Assembly (NCBI RefSeq): GCF_008056315.1
Contig: NZ_VRKQ01000010.1
Span: 496,001 to 560,000 of the forward strand
Direction of reading: 5' to 3'
Length of the DNA: 64,000 nt
From: Seonamhaeicola maritimus
GTDB taxonomy: Bacteria > Bacteroidota > Bacteroidia > Flavobacteriales > Flavobacteriaceae
Position 1 is the stretch's first letter; every line of letters starts with the position of its first letter. The translations under genes and the position numbers were made by a program. The notes under the pieces were generated by a model that was not told the DNA's origin, did not search any database, and saw nothing but the letters and a program-made list of their open reading frames with translations. Shown piece by piece: positions 53,773 to 61,697 of this stretch.

Positions 53773-54151
53773 GACACAATTAAAATTAGTTGCTATTTGC
53801 TTATCTACAGTAATTATATTGCAAAATTGCACGGTTTACCAATCGGCCACCGTATCACTTAAAGAAGCATCTAAATCGAATACTAAAGTGAAGGTTGTAA
53901 CATTGGATAAAAAGACAATGAAATTTACTAGAATTTCCTTAGAAGATAACATTTTCTATGGTACTAAGTTGAATGGTGATGAAATTTCTAAAACCCCAAT
54001 TAATGAAACCGATTTAAAAAAAGTTCATCTTAAAGATAAATCAAAGTCAACTCTTTTAAGTATTGGAGGAAGCGTTATAATTATTGTTGGGATATTAGGA
54101 TTAATTGTTCATGACAGTTTAAACAATATGAGTTCTGGTATTACATTTTAA
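53759..54151 (+). CDS. Small lipoprotein-like membrane protein
   Basis: A 130-residue protein with a lipoprotein-type signal ending VIILQNC (Cys near residue 24) and a second hydrophobic segment near the C-terminus (LLSIGGSVIIIVGILGLIV). The middle is polar and beta-rich (KVKVVTLDKKTMKFTRISL). It overlaps the preceding membrane-protein gene by 14 bases. No family function is known to me; an envelope-stress or membrane accessory role is only a guess. Confidence 0.65.
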   Translation: MKAIKTQLKLVAICLSTVIILQNCTVYQSATVSLKEASKSNTKVKVVTLDKKTMKFTRISLEDNIFYGTKLNGDEISKTPINETDLKKVHLKDKSKSTLLSIGGSVIIIVGILGLIVHDSLNNMSSGITF

Positions 54152-54247
54152 ATCATGAATTTTTAAATCAAAACCTAACTTATTTCTATAGAAACAATAG
54201 TCAAATCATTCATTCCAAGTTATTTTAGATAAATTTAGAAGGAATGA

Positions 54248-54691
54248 TTACACTTTCTTAATCACATTAGTAACAATACCCCAAATAATAAAATTATTTT
54301 CAGCTGTGATGTTTATAATAGGGTAATCTGGGTTTTCTGGCTGCAACCAAACTTCATCTTTTTGAACTCTTAGTCGTTTAACCGTAAACTCCCCATCTAA
54401 AAAGCAAACAGCTATTTTATTGTTTTCTGGTTCCAAACTCCTGTCTATCACCAACAAATCATTATCATTTAACCCAGCGCCAATCATGGACTGTCCACTA
54501 ACCCGTGCAAAAAAAGTAGCTTCTTTGTTTTTAATAAGCTCTCTATCTAATGATAAACGTTGCTCTTTAAAATCTTCGGTTGGAGATGGAAACCCAGCTG
54601 AAATTCCAGTATCGAAAAATAAGGCTCCCAGCGAATCATTTATGTCTTCTGGAGAAAACAAGGTTAGGTTTGTTGATTGGGGTAATATCAT
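54248..54691 (-). CDS. umuD: UmuD-like S24 family autoprotease
   Basis: A 147-residue LexA/UmuD-type protein. The self-cleavage site is in SAGFPSPTEDF. The catalytic Ser is in VSGQSMIGAG and the catalytic Lys in GEFTVKRLRV. Length and the absence of an N-terminal DNA-binding domain fit UmuD rather than LexA. UmuD is cleaved on RecA filaments and joins UmuC to form DNA polymerase V. No umuC lies next to it here; the flanking genes are a lipoprotein and an acetyltransferase. It may act with a distant UmuC. Confidence 0.9.
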   Translation of the reverse strand: MILPQSTNLTLFSPEDINDSLGALFFDTGISAGFPSPTEDFKEQRLSLDRELIKNKEATFFARVSGQSMIGAGLNDNDLLVIDRSLEPENNKIAVCFLDGEFTVKRLRVQKDEVWLQPENPDYPIINITAENNFIIWGIVTNVIKKV

Positions 54692-54819
54692 TTTATGATG
54701 TTTTTATTGATTAAAGATTTCAGCATATTTCCATCTAAAACCAAATCTGCTTCTTAAATTTACTCTTAAAATAAAAGTAGTGCCTATAAATATACATGAA
54801 AATAAGGTAGAAAGTTGTT

Positions 54820-55362
54820 TTAAATTTCCCAAATAATGAGTTCCCAATCCTGATTGTTGAATGCATACTTTTTTAAAAGCCCAAAACCAACAGCTTTGTG
54901 TGCATTTAATGAACGTTGATTTTTAATATCTACTTCTGTAATTATAGCATCAAACTTTTCTTTTAATTCCTGTCTCATGAAATTATATAGTCCTCTAAAT
55001 ACACCTTGACCTCTATAAGCTTTATGTATACAAATTTGTCCCATCACAATATAACTGGTATCTCCTTCTAAAGAATTGTCTATTTCCTCAAACATTGGTT
55101 TTAAAACTTCAATTTCTTCCTTAAAATCGTCCGTCATAGAAAGTGCATACCCTATAACTTTACTTTCATGTGTTGCTATTGAATGGGCGCATTTATTATT
55201 CATAGCTTTCAAAATCCCAAAACTATGTTGCACTGTTACAAAACCTTCTTTTTGCTTTTCTTCTTCTGTAATGGATGAGATTATATTAGTTTTCTGAAGT
55301 TTTAAAATTTGATATAATTCGTCATCTGTTAACGCCTTCTGGTATGTAATGCCACTTTTCAA
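54820..55362 (-). CDS. GNAT-family N-acetyltransferase
   Basis: The 180-residue protein shows the GNAT fold: KVIGYALSMTD (beta4), then the acetyl-CoA loop motif IHKAYRGQGVFRGLYNFM (RGQGV), then NQRSLNAHKAVGFGLL near the C-terminus. The substrate is unknown; the family acetylates amines of small molecules or proteins. Monocistronic and divergent from the gene at 55436. Nothing unusual. Confidence 0.88.
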   Translation of the reverse strand: MKSGITYQKALTDDELYQILKLQKTNIISSITEEEKQKEGFVTVQHSFGILKAMNNKCAHSIATHESKVIGYALSMTDDFKEEIEVLKPMFEEIDNSLEGDTSYIVMGQICIHKAYRGQGVFRGLYNFMRQELKEKFDAIITEVDIKNQRSLNAHKAVGFGLLKKYAFNNQDWELIIWEI

Positions 55363-55435
55363 TTTTGATACCTAATTAACCTTACTAAATATATGTATTT
55401 TATACTTTTGTTTCAAATAAAAGTATAAGTTAATA

Positions 55436-55984
55436 GTGAAAGAAAATATTATTGTTTCTGAAAAACAGCGTCCATTATGGCAACGAGTTATAGCTTCCTT
55501 ATTTTTAACTTCCGCTGTTATTTTATTTGCTTATACAATTTATAGAGCAAATTTGATTGATGACCATTTGATTGATTTCGGGCATCAAATAGAGCTTGTT
55601 ATATATTTAACAGGTTTCGGAATAGCTTTTTCATTTCATAAAAGTGTATATATAGATTTAAACAACTCAAAGTTTAGATCGACAATTGAGATAGGCCCAC
55701 TTAAAATAGGGCAATGGAAAAGTATAAGCAATTATAAATACGTATCTATTTTTCATCAGCCTTTACAAGATGGAAATAAAATTTTTGAAGTCAACCTTTG
55801 GTTTGATCGCAACAAACATTGGGAACTTTATGAAAAATTTGATTTTATTGAAGCCTTTGAAATAGGTTATAAAATTTCTGAATTCTTAAATATTGATTTA
55901 CTAGATGCCACCATTCCGAACAATTATAAATGGGTAGACAAAAAAGCCACAATAGAAGCAGGTAAAATAATATATTCTGACTAA
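55436..55984 (+). CDS. Membrane protein of unknown function
   Basis: A 182-residue protein with a GTG start and two N-terminal membrane helices (VIASLFLTSAVILFAYTIY and IELVIYLTGFGIAFSF). A cytoplasmic beta-rich domain follows (KSVYIDLNNSKFRSTIEIG and LKIGQWKSISNYKYVSIFH) that resembles PH-like domains. No family name was recognised. Its end abuts the convergent DUF3157 gene by one base. Confidence 0.7.
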   Translation: MKENIIVSEKQRPLWQRVIASLFLTSAVILFAYTIYRANLIDDHLIDFGHQIELVIYLTGFGIAFSFHKSVYIDLNNSKFRSTIEIGPLKIGQWKSISNYKYVSIFHQPLQDGNKIFEVNLWFDRNKHWELYEKFDFIEAFEIGYKISEFLNIDLLDATIPNNYKWVDKKATIEAGKIIYSD

Positions 55985-55985
55985 C

Positions 55986-56441
55986 CTAAAACAATTTTAT
56001 CTTTTTGGCAATACTATGTCCGCTGCGTTTGTATACAACTTTAGTACCGTTAGCGCAAAAATGATAAATCCCGCTGGCCTTACTTTCTTTAGCAGATAGT
56101 AGAATCACATCTTCAACTTCACATTTATTGTCTTTAGCTACTTTCTTTTTTACATGGATAATAGTAGCTCGTCCTTTTTTGAGTTCCGTCTGAATCTTCT
56201 TATCCAATTTAGGTTCTACAAAGTCCTCAGCCAATTTACAAGTGTCTCCTTTTGAAGTTTTAGCTACCGTAGTTTCTGTCTTAACTTCTTTAATCTTAGG
56301 CTTCACTAAATCAATATATTCCCAAGTAAAGTCCGCTTTCAATAAAACCCGTCTACCATCCTCGGTTTTAACAATATGATTATCCTGAGAAAAACTTAAA
56401 AATGATATAAAAAAAAGTGAAGTCAATAAGAACGATTTCAT
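55986..56441 (-). CDS. DUF3157-family exported protein
   Basis: A 151-residue protein with a signal peptide (MKSFLLTSLFFISFLSFSQ) followed by the DUF3157-like opening VKTEDGRRVLLKADFTWEYID. A lysine-rich middle follows. The C-terminal half has a cysteine pair (DTCKLAED ... NKCEVEDV) that may form a disulfide and a repeated beta pattern. Periplasmic location is expected. Function is unknown. It is convergent with the membrane-protein gene at 55436. Confidence 0.75.
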   Translation of the reverse strand: MKSFLLTSLFFISFLSFSQDNHIVKTEDGRRVLLKADFTWEYIDLVKPKIKEVKTETTVAKTSKGDTCKLAEDFVEPKLDKKIQTELKKGRATIIHVKKKVAKDNKCEVEDVILLSAKESKASGIYHFCANGTKVVYKRSGHSIAKKIKLF

Positions 56442-56483
56442 AATTACAAGGAATACTAATTGATTTGATTCAAAAATACAATT

Positions 56484-56690
56484 TTAATCTTCAATGTACT
56501 CTAAAATATCAGCCGGTTGACAATCTAAGGCTTTGCAAATAGCCTCTAAAGTAGAAAAACGAATGGCCTTTGCCTTACCAGATTTTAGTATTGATAAATT
56601 CGCCGTAGTTATACCAATAATTTCAGCTAACTCTTTGCTCTTCATTTTTCGTTTTGCGAGCATAACGTCTAAGTTTACAACTATTGGCAT
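56484..56690 (-). CDS. Xre/Cro-type transcriptional regulator (YozG-like)
   Basis: A 68-residue protein that is a single helix-turn-helix: MLAKRKMKSKELAEIIGITT, then ANLSILKSGKAKAIRFSTLE, then ICKALDCQPADILEY. This type often pairs with a DUF2975 membrane protein, as here, where the upstream gene ends two bases before it. It probably regulates its own operon. Confidence 0.9.
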   Translation of the reverse strand: MPIVVNLDVMLAKRKMKSKELAEIIGITTANLSILKSGKAKAIRFSTLEAICKALDCQPADILEYIED

Positions 56691-56692
56691 AA

Positions 56693-57220
56693 TTATATGG
56701 TTAAATCGTTTTCCTCTTGTATGTGTTTTCCCTTTTTCAAAACATCCAAGTATAGATATATTAAAAATGCTATGGCTAAATGCGCTAAAACAATAAAATA
56801 GTCATCTTCTAACCGAATTCTCACCCCTCGTACTAAAAATGAAGCGGTAAATACTATGATATAAACTAACGGCACCAAATTTAATATCATGAAAAAGCGT
56901 AAACGTTTTAAAGGTTTTGTTTCAAATATCTTTTTTTCAATAAATACTTTCAGGAAATTTTTAAATGCATAAAAATAGATGGCATAATACAACATGGCAG
57001 ACCACATAATTAGAATGCCGTAATTGAATGGAACATTTATCCGTAAACCTAATAACGGAACATGCACCTTTGCACGATTTTCAATAACCTCAACAAACGG
57101 AATTTGTATTCCGAATTTATATTCAAAATAAGATAGCATTGAAAACACCATTACAAATAGTAATAAAAACGCAATGCTATAAAATAATATCAAGGATGTA
57201 AAATATGCTAGTTTTTTCAT
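56693..57220 (-). CDS. DUF2975-family membrane protein
   Basis: The ATG at 57220 gives a 175-residue protein. A TTG eight codons upstream is less likely. Four hydrophobic segments are visible: LAYFTSLILFYSIAFLLLF, GILIMWSAMLYYAIYF, RFFMILNLVPLVYIIVFTA and YFIVLAHLAIAFLIYLY. The arrangement fits DUF2975. It is followed by the Xre regulator gene in the same operon, the common DUF2975/YozG-like pair. Function is unknown. Confidence 0.85.
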   Translation of the reverse strand: MKKLAYFTSLILFYSIAFLLLFVMVFSMLSYFEYKFGIQIPFVEVIENRAKVHVPLLGLRINVPFNYGILIMWSAMLYYAIYFYAFKNFLKVFIEKKIFETKPLKRLRFFMILNLVPLVYIIVFTASFLVRGVRIRLEDDYFIVLAHLAIAFLIYLYLDVLKKGKHIQEENDLTI

Positions 57221-57319
57221 TTTATTATTGTTTAACAATAACAAAAATATATAAAATTATCGTAAAACAATAATTTATATTTTAAAATATTTTAATCGTA
57301 TAATAACAAAAGCATTAAT

Positions 57320-57327
57320 TATATTTG
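57320..57327 (+). promoter_or_regulatory. -7 promoter box for bioF
   Basis: TATATTTG matches TAnnTTTG and ends seven bases before the bioF ATG at 57335, so the mRNA leader would be very short. No clear -33 box or BirA-type operator was seen. Confidence 0.45.
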
Positions 57328-57334
57328 TTTTTCA

Positions 57335-58486
57335 ATGAAAAACTTTCCTAATAAATTACAGCATAAACTAGATGAACGCAAAACGAATAATGCTTTAAGA
57401 GTACTTAAAAACCAAAGCTATTGTATTGATTTTTCGTCTAATGATTATTTAGGGTTTTCTAAAAATGAAACCATTTTTGATAATGCCCATAATTACTTGA
57501 CAGGACATAAAATCAAACAAAATGGAGCTACGGGGTCTCGGTTATTATCTGGAAATCACCCTTTATATTCAGTTATAGAAAGTATTTTGTCTGATTTTCA
57601 TAAAAGTGAATCTGCACTCATTTTCAATTCTGGCTACAATGCCAATGTAGGATTCTTTTCAGCTGTTCCACAAAGAGGTGATGTTATTTTATATGATGAA
57701 TATAGTCATGCATCTATAAGAGACGGCATTTCTATGAGTAATGCAAAGGCCTTTAAGTTTACACATAATGATTTGGAAGCACTAGAGCAACTTATACTTC
57801 GTCATTCAAAGCTTGTTACAGAAACTCAATCAAGCATCTATGTTGTTACAGAATCTGTCTTTTCTATGGATGGAGATTCACCAGACTTGAAAAGTCTTTC
57901 TGCATTATGTATGAAGCTCAATACTTTTTTAGTAATTGACGAAGCTCATGCGATTGGAGTTTTTGGAAACCAAGGTGAAGGTTTAATTCAACACCTGAAT
58001 ATAGAACAAGAAGTTTTTGCACGCATCATCACTTTTGGTAAAGCAATAGGATGTCACGGAGCAGCCATTTTAGGTAATGAGCAGTTAAGGCAATACCTTA
58101 TTAATTTTAGCCGAAGTTTTATATATACAACAGCTTTACCCCCTCACGCTTTAGCAACTATACACTCAGCATATGAAGCTTTAACAGCTTTAGATGAGAA
58201 ACAAAAATTACATCAAAACATCCTATTTTTTAAAAACGGAATACTAAAAAATAAACTTCAAGGTTTGTTTATTGAAAGTCATTCTGCTATTCATTGTTGT
58301 ATTGTTTCTGGTAATGACAAAGTAAAATTTATTGCAGAAAAACTTCAAGAAAACGGTTTTGATGTTAAACCAATTTTATCGCCAACAATTCCTAAAGGCC
58401 ATGAACGATTGCGTTTTTGTTTGCACAGTTATAATTCTGAAAAAGAAATAGCTCAAGTTTTAGAGTTACTTGCTACTTTTGTTTAA
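57335..58486 (+). CDS. bioF: 8-amino-7-oxononanoate synthase
   Basis: Pyridoxal-phosphate enzyme that condenses pimeloyl-ACP (or -CoA) with alanine in biotin synthesis. The 383-residue protein shows IDFSSNDYLGFS, GSRLLSGNHPLY, the PLP-binding aspartate region LVIDEAHAIGVFG, and the catalytic lysine in IITFGKAIGCHGAA. Full family length. First gene of the biotin block, followed after two bases by a DUF2007 gene. Cytoplasmic. Confidence 0.95.
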   Translation: MKNFPNKLQHKLDERKTNNALRVLKNQSYCIDFSSNDYLGFSKNETIFDNAHNYLTGHKIKQNGATGSRLLSGNHPLYSVIESILSDFHKSESALIFNSGYNANVGFFSAVPQRGDVILYDEYSHASIRDGISMSNAKAFKFTHNDLEALEQLILRHSKLVTETQSSIYVVTESVFSMDGDSPDLKSLSALCMKLNTFLVIDEAHAIGVFGNQGEGLIQHLNIEQEVFARIITFGKAIGCHGAAILGNEQLRQYLINFSRSFIYTTALPPHALATIHSAYEALTALDEKQKLHQNILFFKNGILKNKLQGLFIESHSAIHCCIVSGNDKVKFIAEKLQENGFDVKPILSPTIPKGHERLRFCLHSYNSEKEIAQVLELLATFV

Positions 58487-58488
58487 AT

Positions 58489-58902
58489 ATGGAAGACACT
58501 TTTAAAACTTTAGCTAGATTTCAATATTCAACAGAAGCTCAAATTATTAAAGGCCGGCTGGAAGCAGATGGCATTCAAGTTTTTTTAGCCGATAATATAA
58601 CTATTGATACAGATCCCTTGGTTAGTAATGCCATTGGAGGTGTAAAGCTAAAGGTGCTATCTAATCAATTTGATGAAGCAAAAGAGATTCTAGATTCCAT
58701 TCAAAAATATTCTGTTGATGACAACGGAGAGCCCATAAATTGCCCAAGTTGCGAAAGCAATCAAATAGAATTATTTTCTACAGTAAAAGACTTTAAATCT
58801 TTGTTTTGGTTTATTTTTGGCTTTTTATTTGGCGCACTTCCATTTTACATGAGACACAAGTACAAATGCGAAGACTGTAAAACAGAATTCAACGTAAAAT
58901 GA
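58489..58902 (+). CDS. DUF2007-type protein with C-terminal zinc-ribbon-like motif
   Basis: A 137-residue protein. Residues about 5-75 match the DUF2007 (putative signal-transducing) domain: ARFQYSTEAQIIKGRLEADG and GGVKLKVLSNQFDEAKEIL. Residues about 82-137 contain CPSC and CEDC pairs around a hydrophobic helix (FWFIFGFLFGALPFYM), like a zinc ribbon with a membrane anchor. It overlaps bioD by four bases, so it is co-translated with the biotin genes. It has no known biotin role. Confidence 0.8.
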   Translation: MEDTFKTLARFQYSTEAQIIKGRLEADGIQVFLADNITIDTDPLVSNAIGGVKLKVLSNQFDEAKEILDSIQKYSVDDNGEPINCPSCESNQIELFSTVKDFKSLFWFIFGFLFGALPFYMRHKYKCEDCKTEFNVK

Positions 58903-59516
58903 AAACTTACTTTATAACGGGCATTTCTACAGAAGTTGGCAAAACGGTGGCTTCAGCCATTATAACAGAAGCTTTACAAGCAGATTATTGGAAGCCGATA
59001 CAAGCAGGTGAATTAGACAATTGTGATACAAAAAAAGTAGAACGATTAGTATCAAATACTAAATCAAAATTTCACATCAATAGTTTTGCACTTAATACAC
59101 CTATGAGCCCTCATGCGGCTGCAAAAATAGATAAAGTTTCAATTGAAAAATTAAAAATTAAAAGACCTAAAACGGAGAACAATCTAGTGATTGAAGGAGC
59201 AGGAGGATTGTTGGTTCCTATAAACGATTCCGAAACTATATTAGATTTAATAAGACCAAAAGACAAAGTAATTGTGGTATCTCGTCATTATTTAGGAAGT
59301 ATTAATCATAGCTTACTTACTATAAACGCTTTGAAAGATAAAGGTCATAGTGTAGCTGTGCTTTTTAGTGGTGATGAGCATCCTTCAACAGAGAGTATTA
59401 TTAAAAAAATGACGGATGTAATAGTGATAGGCCGGATAAATGAAGAGCCTTATTTTGACCAAAATGTTGTGAAAGAATATGCTGATATTTTTAGAGATAA
59501 TTTGAAAAAACTATAA
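58899..59516 (+). CDS. bioD: Dethiobiotin synthetase
   Basis: ATP-dependent carboxylase forming the ureido ring of dethiobiotin from 7,8-diaminopelargonate. The 205-residue protein has the P-loop ITGISTEVGKTVAS at the N-terminus, the substrate lysine region YWKPIQAG, and VIEGAGGLLVP. It overlaps the DUF2007 gene by four bases (58899-58902). bioA follows after an inserted GIY-YIG gene. Confidence 0.95.
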   Translation: MKTYFITGISTEVGKTVASAIITEALQADYWKPIQAGELDNCDTKKVERLVSNTKSKFHINSFALNTPMSPHAAAKIDKVSIEKLKIKRPKTENNLVIEGAGGLLVPINDSETILDLIRPKDKVIVVSRHYLGSINHSLLTINALKDKGHSVAVLFSGDEHPSTESIIKKMTDVIVIGRINEEPYFDQNVVKEYADIFRDNLKKL

Positions 59517-59525
59517 AAAGACTTT

Positions 59526-59554
59526 CGTCACCCTGAACTTGTTTCAGGGTCGCA
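59526..59554 (+). repeat. REP-like palindrome, left flank of GIY-YIG gene
   Basis: Reads CGTCA, then CCCTGAA, loop CTTG, TTTCAGGG, then TCGCA. The inverse complement of 59846-59874 has the same 29-bp layout with paired changes (CC/GG against TG/CA), so structure is conserved rather than sequence. Confidence 0.75.
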
Positions 59555-59559
59555 CATTT

Positions 59560-59838
59560 ATGAAATCAAGCTACGTTTATATACTAACAAATAAGTATAG
59601 AACTACTTTTTATATTGGAGTAACAGCTAATCTTTCAAAACGTTTAGTAGAGCATTATGAAGGAACAGCATCAAAGTTTACAAAGAAATATAATGTGAAA
59701 GATTTGATATATTTTGAAACATTTTCAGCTATTGAACAAGCCATTGAAAGAGAAAAACAATTAAAGAATTGGCATAAAGAGTGGAAAATAAATTTGATTA
59801 AATCGATTAATCCTTCTTTAAAAACCTTAGATTATTAA
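59560..59838 (+). CDS. GIY-YIG nuclease-domain protein
   Basis: The ATG at 59560 gives 92 residues, the usual size of stand-alone GIY-YIG proteins (UPF0213/YhbQ-like). The catalytic motif is present: YVYILTNKYRTTFYIGVTAN (YIL ... YIG), followed by the conserved Arg region LSKRLVEHYEG and the Glu in AIEREKQLKNW. A longer reading from 59539 begins inside the left palindrome and is unlikely. It is flanked by inverted REP-like palindromes and interrupts bioD and bioA, so it seems to be an inserted unit. Such proteins may act on the flanking repeats. Confidence 0.88.
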   Translation: MKSSYVYILTNKYRTTFYIGVTANLSKRLVEHYEGTASKFTKKYNVKDLIYFETFSAIEQAIEREKQLKNWHKEWKINLIKSINPSLKTLDY

Positions 59839-59845
59839 CAAATTA

Positions 59846-59874
59846 TGCGATGCTGAAATAAATTCAGCATGACG
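59846..59874 (-). repeat. REP-like palindrome, right flank of GIY-YIG gene (inverted copy)
   Basis: On the minus strand it reads CGTCA, TGCTGAA, loop TTTA, TTTCAGCA, TCGCA, matching the left flank with compensatory stem changes. The repeat ends four bases before the preferred bioA ATG at 59878. Confidence 0.75.
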
Positions 59875-59877
59875 AAT

Positions 59878-61143
59878 ATGACACTCAAAGAACGCGATAA
59901 AAAACATATTTGGCACCCGTTAACACAACATAAATTACACCCTGAAGCTATTGCCATAACCAAAGCAAAAGATTGTTTGCTTTATGATGAAGATGGCAAT
60001 GAATACATAGATGCCATTGCCTCTTGGTATACCTGTATGTATGGACATTGTAACGACTATATTACCGGCAAGGTGGCTGCTCAAATGCAACAGTTAGATC
60101 AAGTTGTTTTTAGCGGTTTCACACATGAACCAGCAATAAAATTATCGGAAGAGTTGATTAAGATCCTTCCAGACAATCAAAACAAAATTTTCTTTAGTGA
60201 TAATGGCTCTACTTCAGTAGAAATTGGTGTTAAAATGGCCTTACAATACCATTCTAACAAAGGTAAAAAACGTAATGTTTTAATTGCTTTTGAAGATGGT
60301 TTTCATGGCGATACTTTTGGGGCTATGAGCGTTTCTGGTTTATCAGTTTATAATGGTCCATTTGAAGAATTCTTTATCACCGTAAAACGAATCCCAACAC
60401 CTAATGGAGAAAACAACCAAGCTATTTTAAATCAATTAAGTGATATAGTAAAGAAAAATGCAGTAGCTGGATTTATTTATGAACCAATGGTGCAAGGCGC
60501 TGCAGCCATGAAAATGTATGATACAAATGGCTTATCAGAGATTTTAAAATTTTGTAAAGCAAAAAATATCATAACCATCGCTGATGAAGTTATGACAGGT
60601 TTTGGAAAAACTGGAAAATATTTTGCATCAGACTATATTGAAATAAAACCAGATGTTATTTGTTTGAGTAAGGCGTTAACAGGAGGTTTGGTACCAATGG
60701 CCATAACCACATGTACCCAAGGAATTTATGAGGCCTTTTACAGTGATGACATTGGAAAAGGGCTCTTTCATGCACACACCTATTCAGCTAACCCTATAGC
60801 ATGTACTGCGGCATTGGCAAGTGTTGAGCTGCTTCAATCTTCCGAAATCCAAATTAATATTACTGAAATAATTGCTTCACATAAGAAGTTTGGTACGCAT
60901 ATAAAAGAGCATTCAAAAGTAAAATCAATACGTCAAACAGGTGTCATTTTTGCACTAGATTTGAATGTTGAAATGGAGCGTTATGGAGATTTAAGAGATA
61001 ATCTTTTTAAATTCTTTATGGATAATGGCGTTTTTCTGCGTCCGTTAGGGAATACTATTTATATTCAAGCACCTTACGTTATTACTCAAAACCAATTAAA
61101 TAAGATTTACAAAGTCATTGAAGATGTTTTAGATACCCTCTAA
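59878..61143 (+). CDS. bioA: Adenosylmethionine-8-amino-7-oxononanoate aminotransferase
   Basis: PLP-dependent aminotransferase using S-adenosylmethionine to make 7,8-diaminopelargonate. I prefer ATG 59878 (421 residues) to ATG 59869, which falls inside the REP-like palindrome. The start region KHIWHPLTQHKL, with IDAIASWYTCMYGHCN and the catalytic lysine segment CLSKALTGGLVPMA, is diagnostic. GDTFGAMSVSG and IADEVMTGFGKTG are also present. Its last 15 bases overlap the convergent gene at 61129. Confidence 0.95.
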   Translation: MTLKERDKKHIWHPLTQHKLHPEAIAITKAKDCLLYDEDGNEYIDAIASWYTCMYGHCNDYITGKVAAQMQQLDQVVFSGFTHEPAIKLSEELIKILPDNQNKIFFSDNGSTSVEIGVKMALQYHSNKGKKRNVLIAFEDGFHGDTFGAMSVSGLSVYNGPFEEFFITVKRIPTPNGENNQAILNQLSDIVKKNAVAGFIYEPMVQGAAAMKMYDTNGLSEILKFCKAKNIITIADEVMTGFGKTGKYFASDYIEIKPDVICLSKALTGGLVPMAITTCTQGIYEAFYSDDIGKGLFHAHTYSANPIACTAALASVELLQSSEIQINITEIIASHKKFGTHIKEHSKVKSIRQTGVIFALDLNVEMERYGDLRDNLFKFFMDNGVFLRPLGNTIYIQAPYVITQNQLNKIYKVIEDVLDTL

Positions 61144-61560
61144 ATCTTTTTTTAGTAAATTGATTTGCTCTTGGGTTTCCTTTATGGTAACATATAACAA
61201 TTTATAGGTCCACTCACCATCAGTTTTTGTCCCAACAACTGTGATTGAGCCTACTCCATTCGGACCTTTAATAGGAATGGAAAAATCAGCTTCTCCGTCA
61301 TTATTTTTCAATGAAATATTTCCGCTAATAATACCATCAGATTCGATAGGCTCTCCAAGAACAGCAATAACTTCTGCATTATTAGAGGCTTCGCTTAGGG
61401 CATATTCATAAGGTGCAGAAGAAGTAAACATTTTAGAAACTCCAACAAACAGTGTTCCTATTCCCATTACAGCCAAAACAATTAATGTTAAGCAACCTCC
61501 AACAGGCAAAACCCATGGCCAATTTCTTCCAAACCAACTCTTCTGATTAGTTTCCTCCAT
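61129..61560 (-). CDS. Coa1-like membrane protein
   Basis: A 143-residue protein with one N-terminal membrane helix (LPVGGCLTLIVLAVMGIGTLF) and a periplasmic beta domain (VIAVLGEPIESDGIISGNIS and GEADFSIPIKGPNGVGSI). This matches the pattern of cytochrome oxidase assembly protein 1 (Coa1/TIM21-like) homologues found in bacteria. Function in bacteria is unestablished. It is convergent with bioA and overlaps its 3' end by 15 bases, an antisense arrangement. Confidence 0.7.
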   Translation of the reverse strand: MEETNQKSWFGRNWPWVLPVGGCLTLIVLAVMGIGTLFVGVSKMFTSSAPYEYALSEASNNAEVIAVLGEPIESDGIISGNISLKNNDGEADFSIPIKGPNGVGSITVVGTKTDGEWTYKLLYVTIKETQEQINLLKKDLEGI

Positions 61561-61674
61561 AATGTCTGAGTAATTATTTATAAAGATATGTGTCCTTTTT
61601 TTAATAGCTGTTACACTATTTCAAGATTTTGTTTTTCTAACCATGAATTACTGTGAAATAACTCTAAGAACATG

Positions 61675-61682
61675 TACTTTTG
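61675..61682 (+). promoter_or_regulatory. -7 promoter box for the ketoacyl synthase gene
   Basis: TACTTTTG matches TAnnTTTG exactly. It overlaps the upstream TTG at 61680, supporting the downstream TTG (61698) as the real translation start with a very short leader. Confidence 0.5.
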
Positions 61683-61697
61683 CCTAAAAGTTACCAA

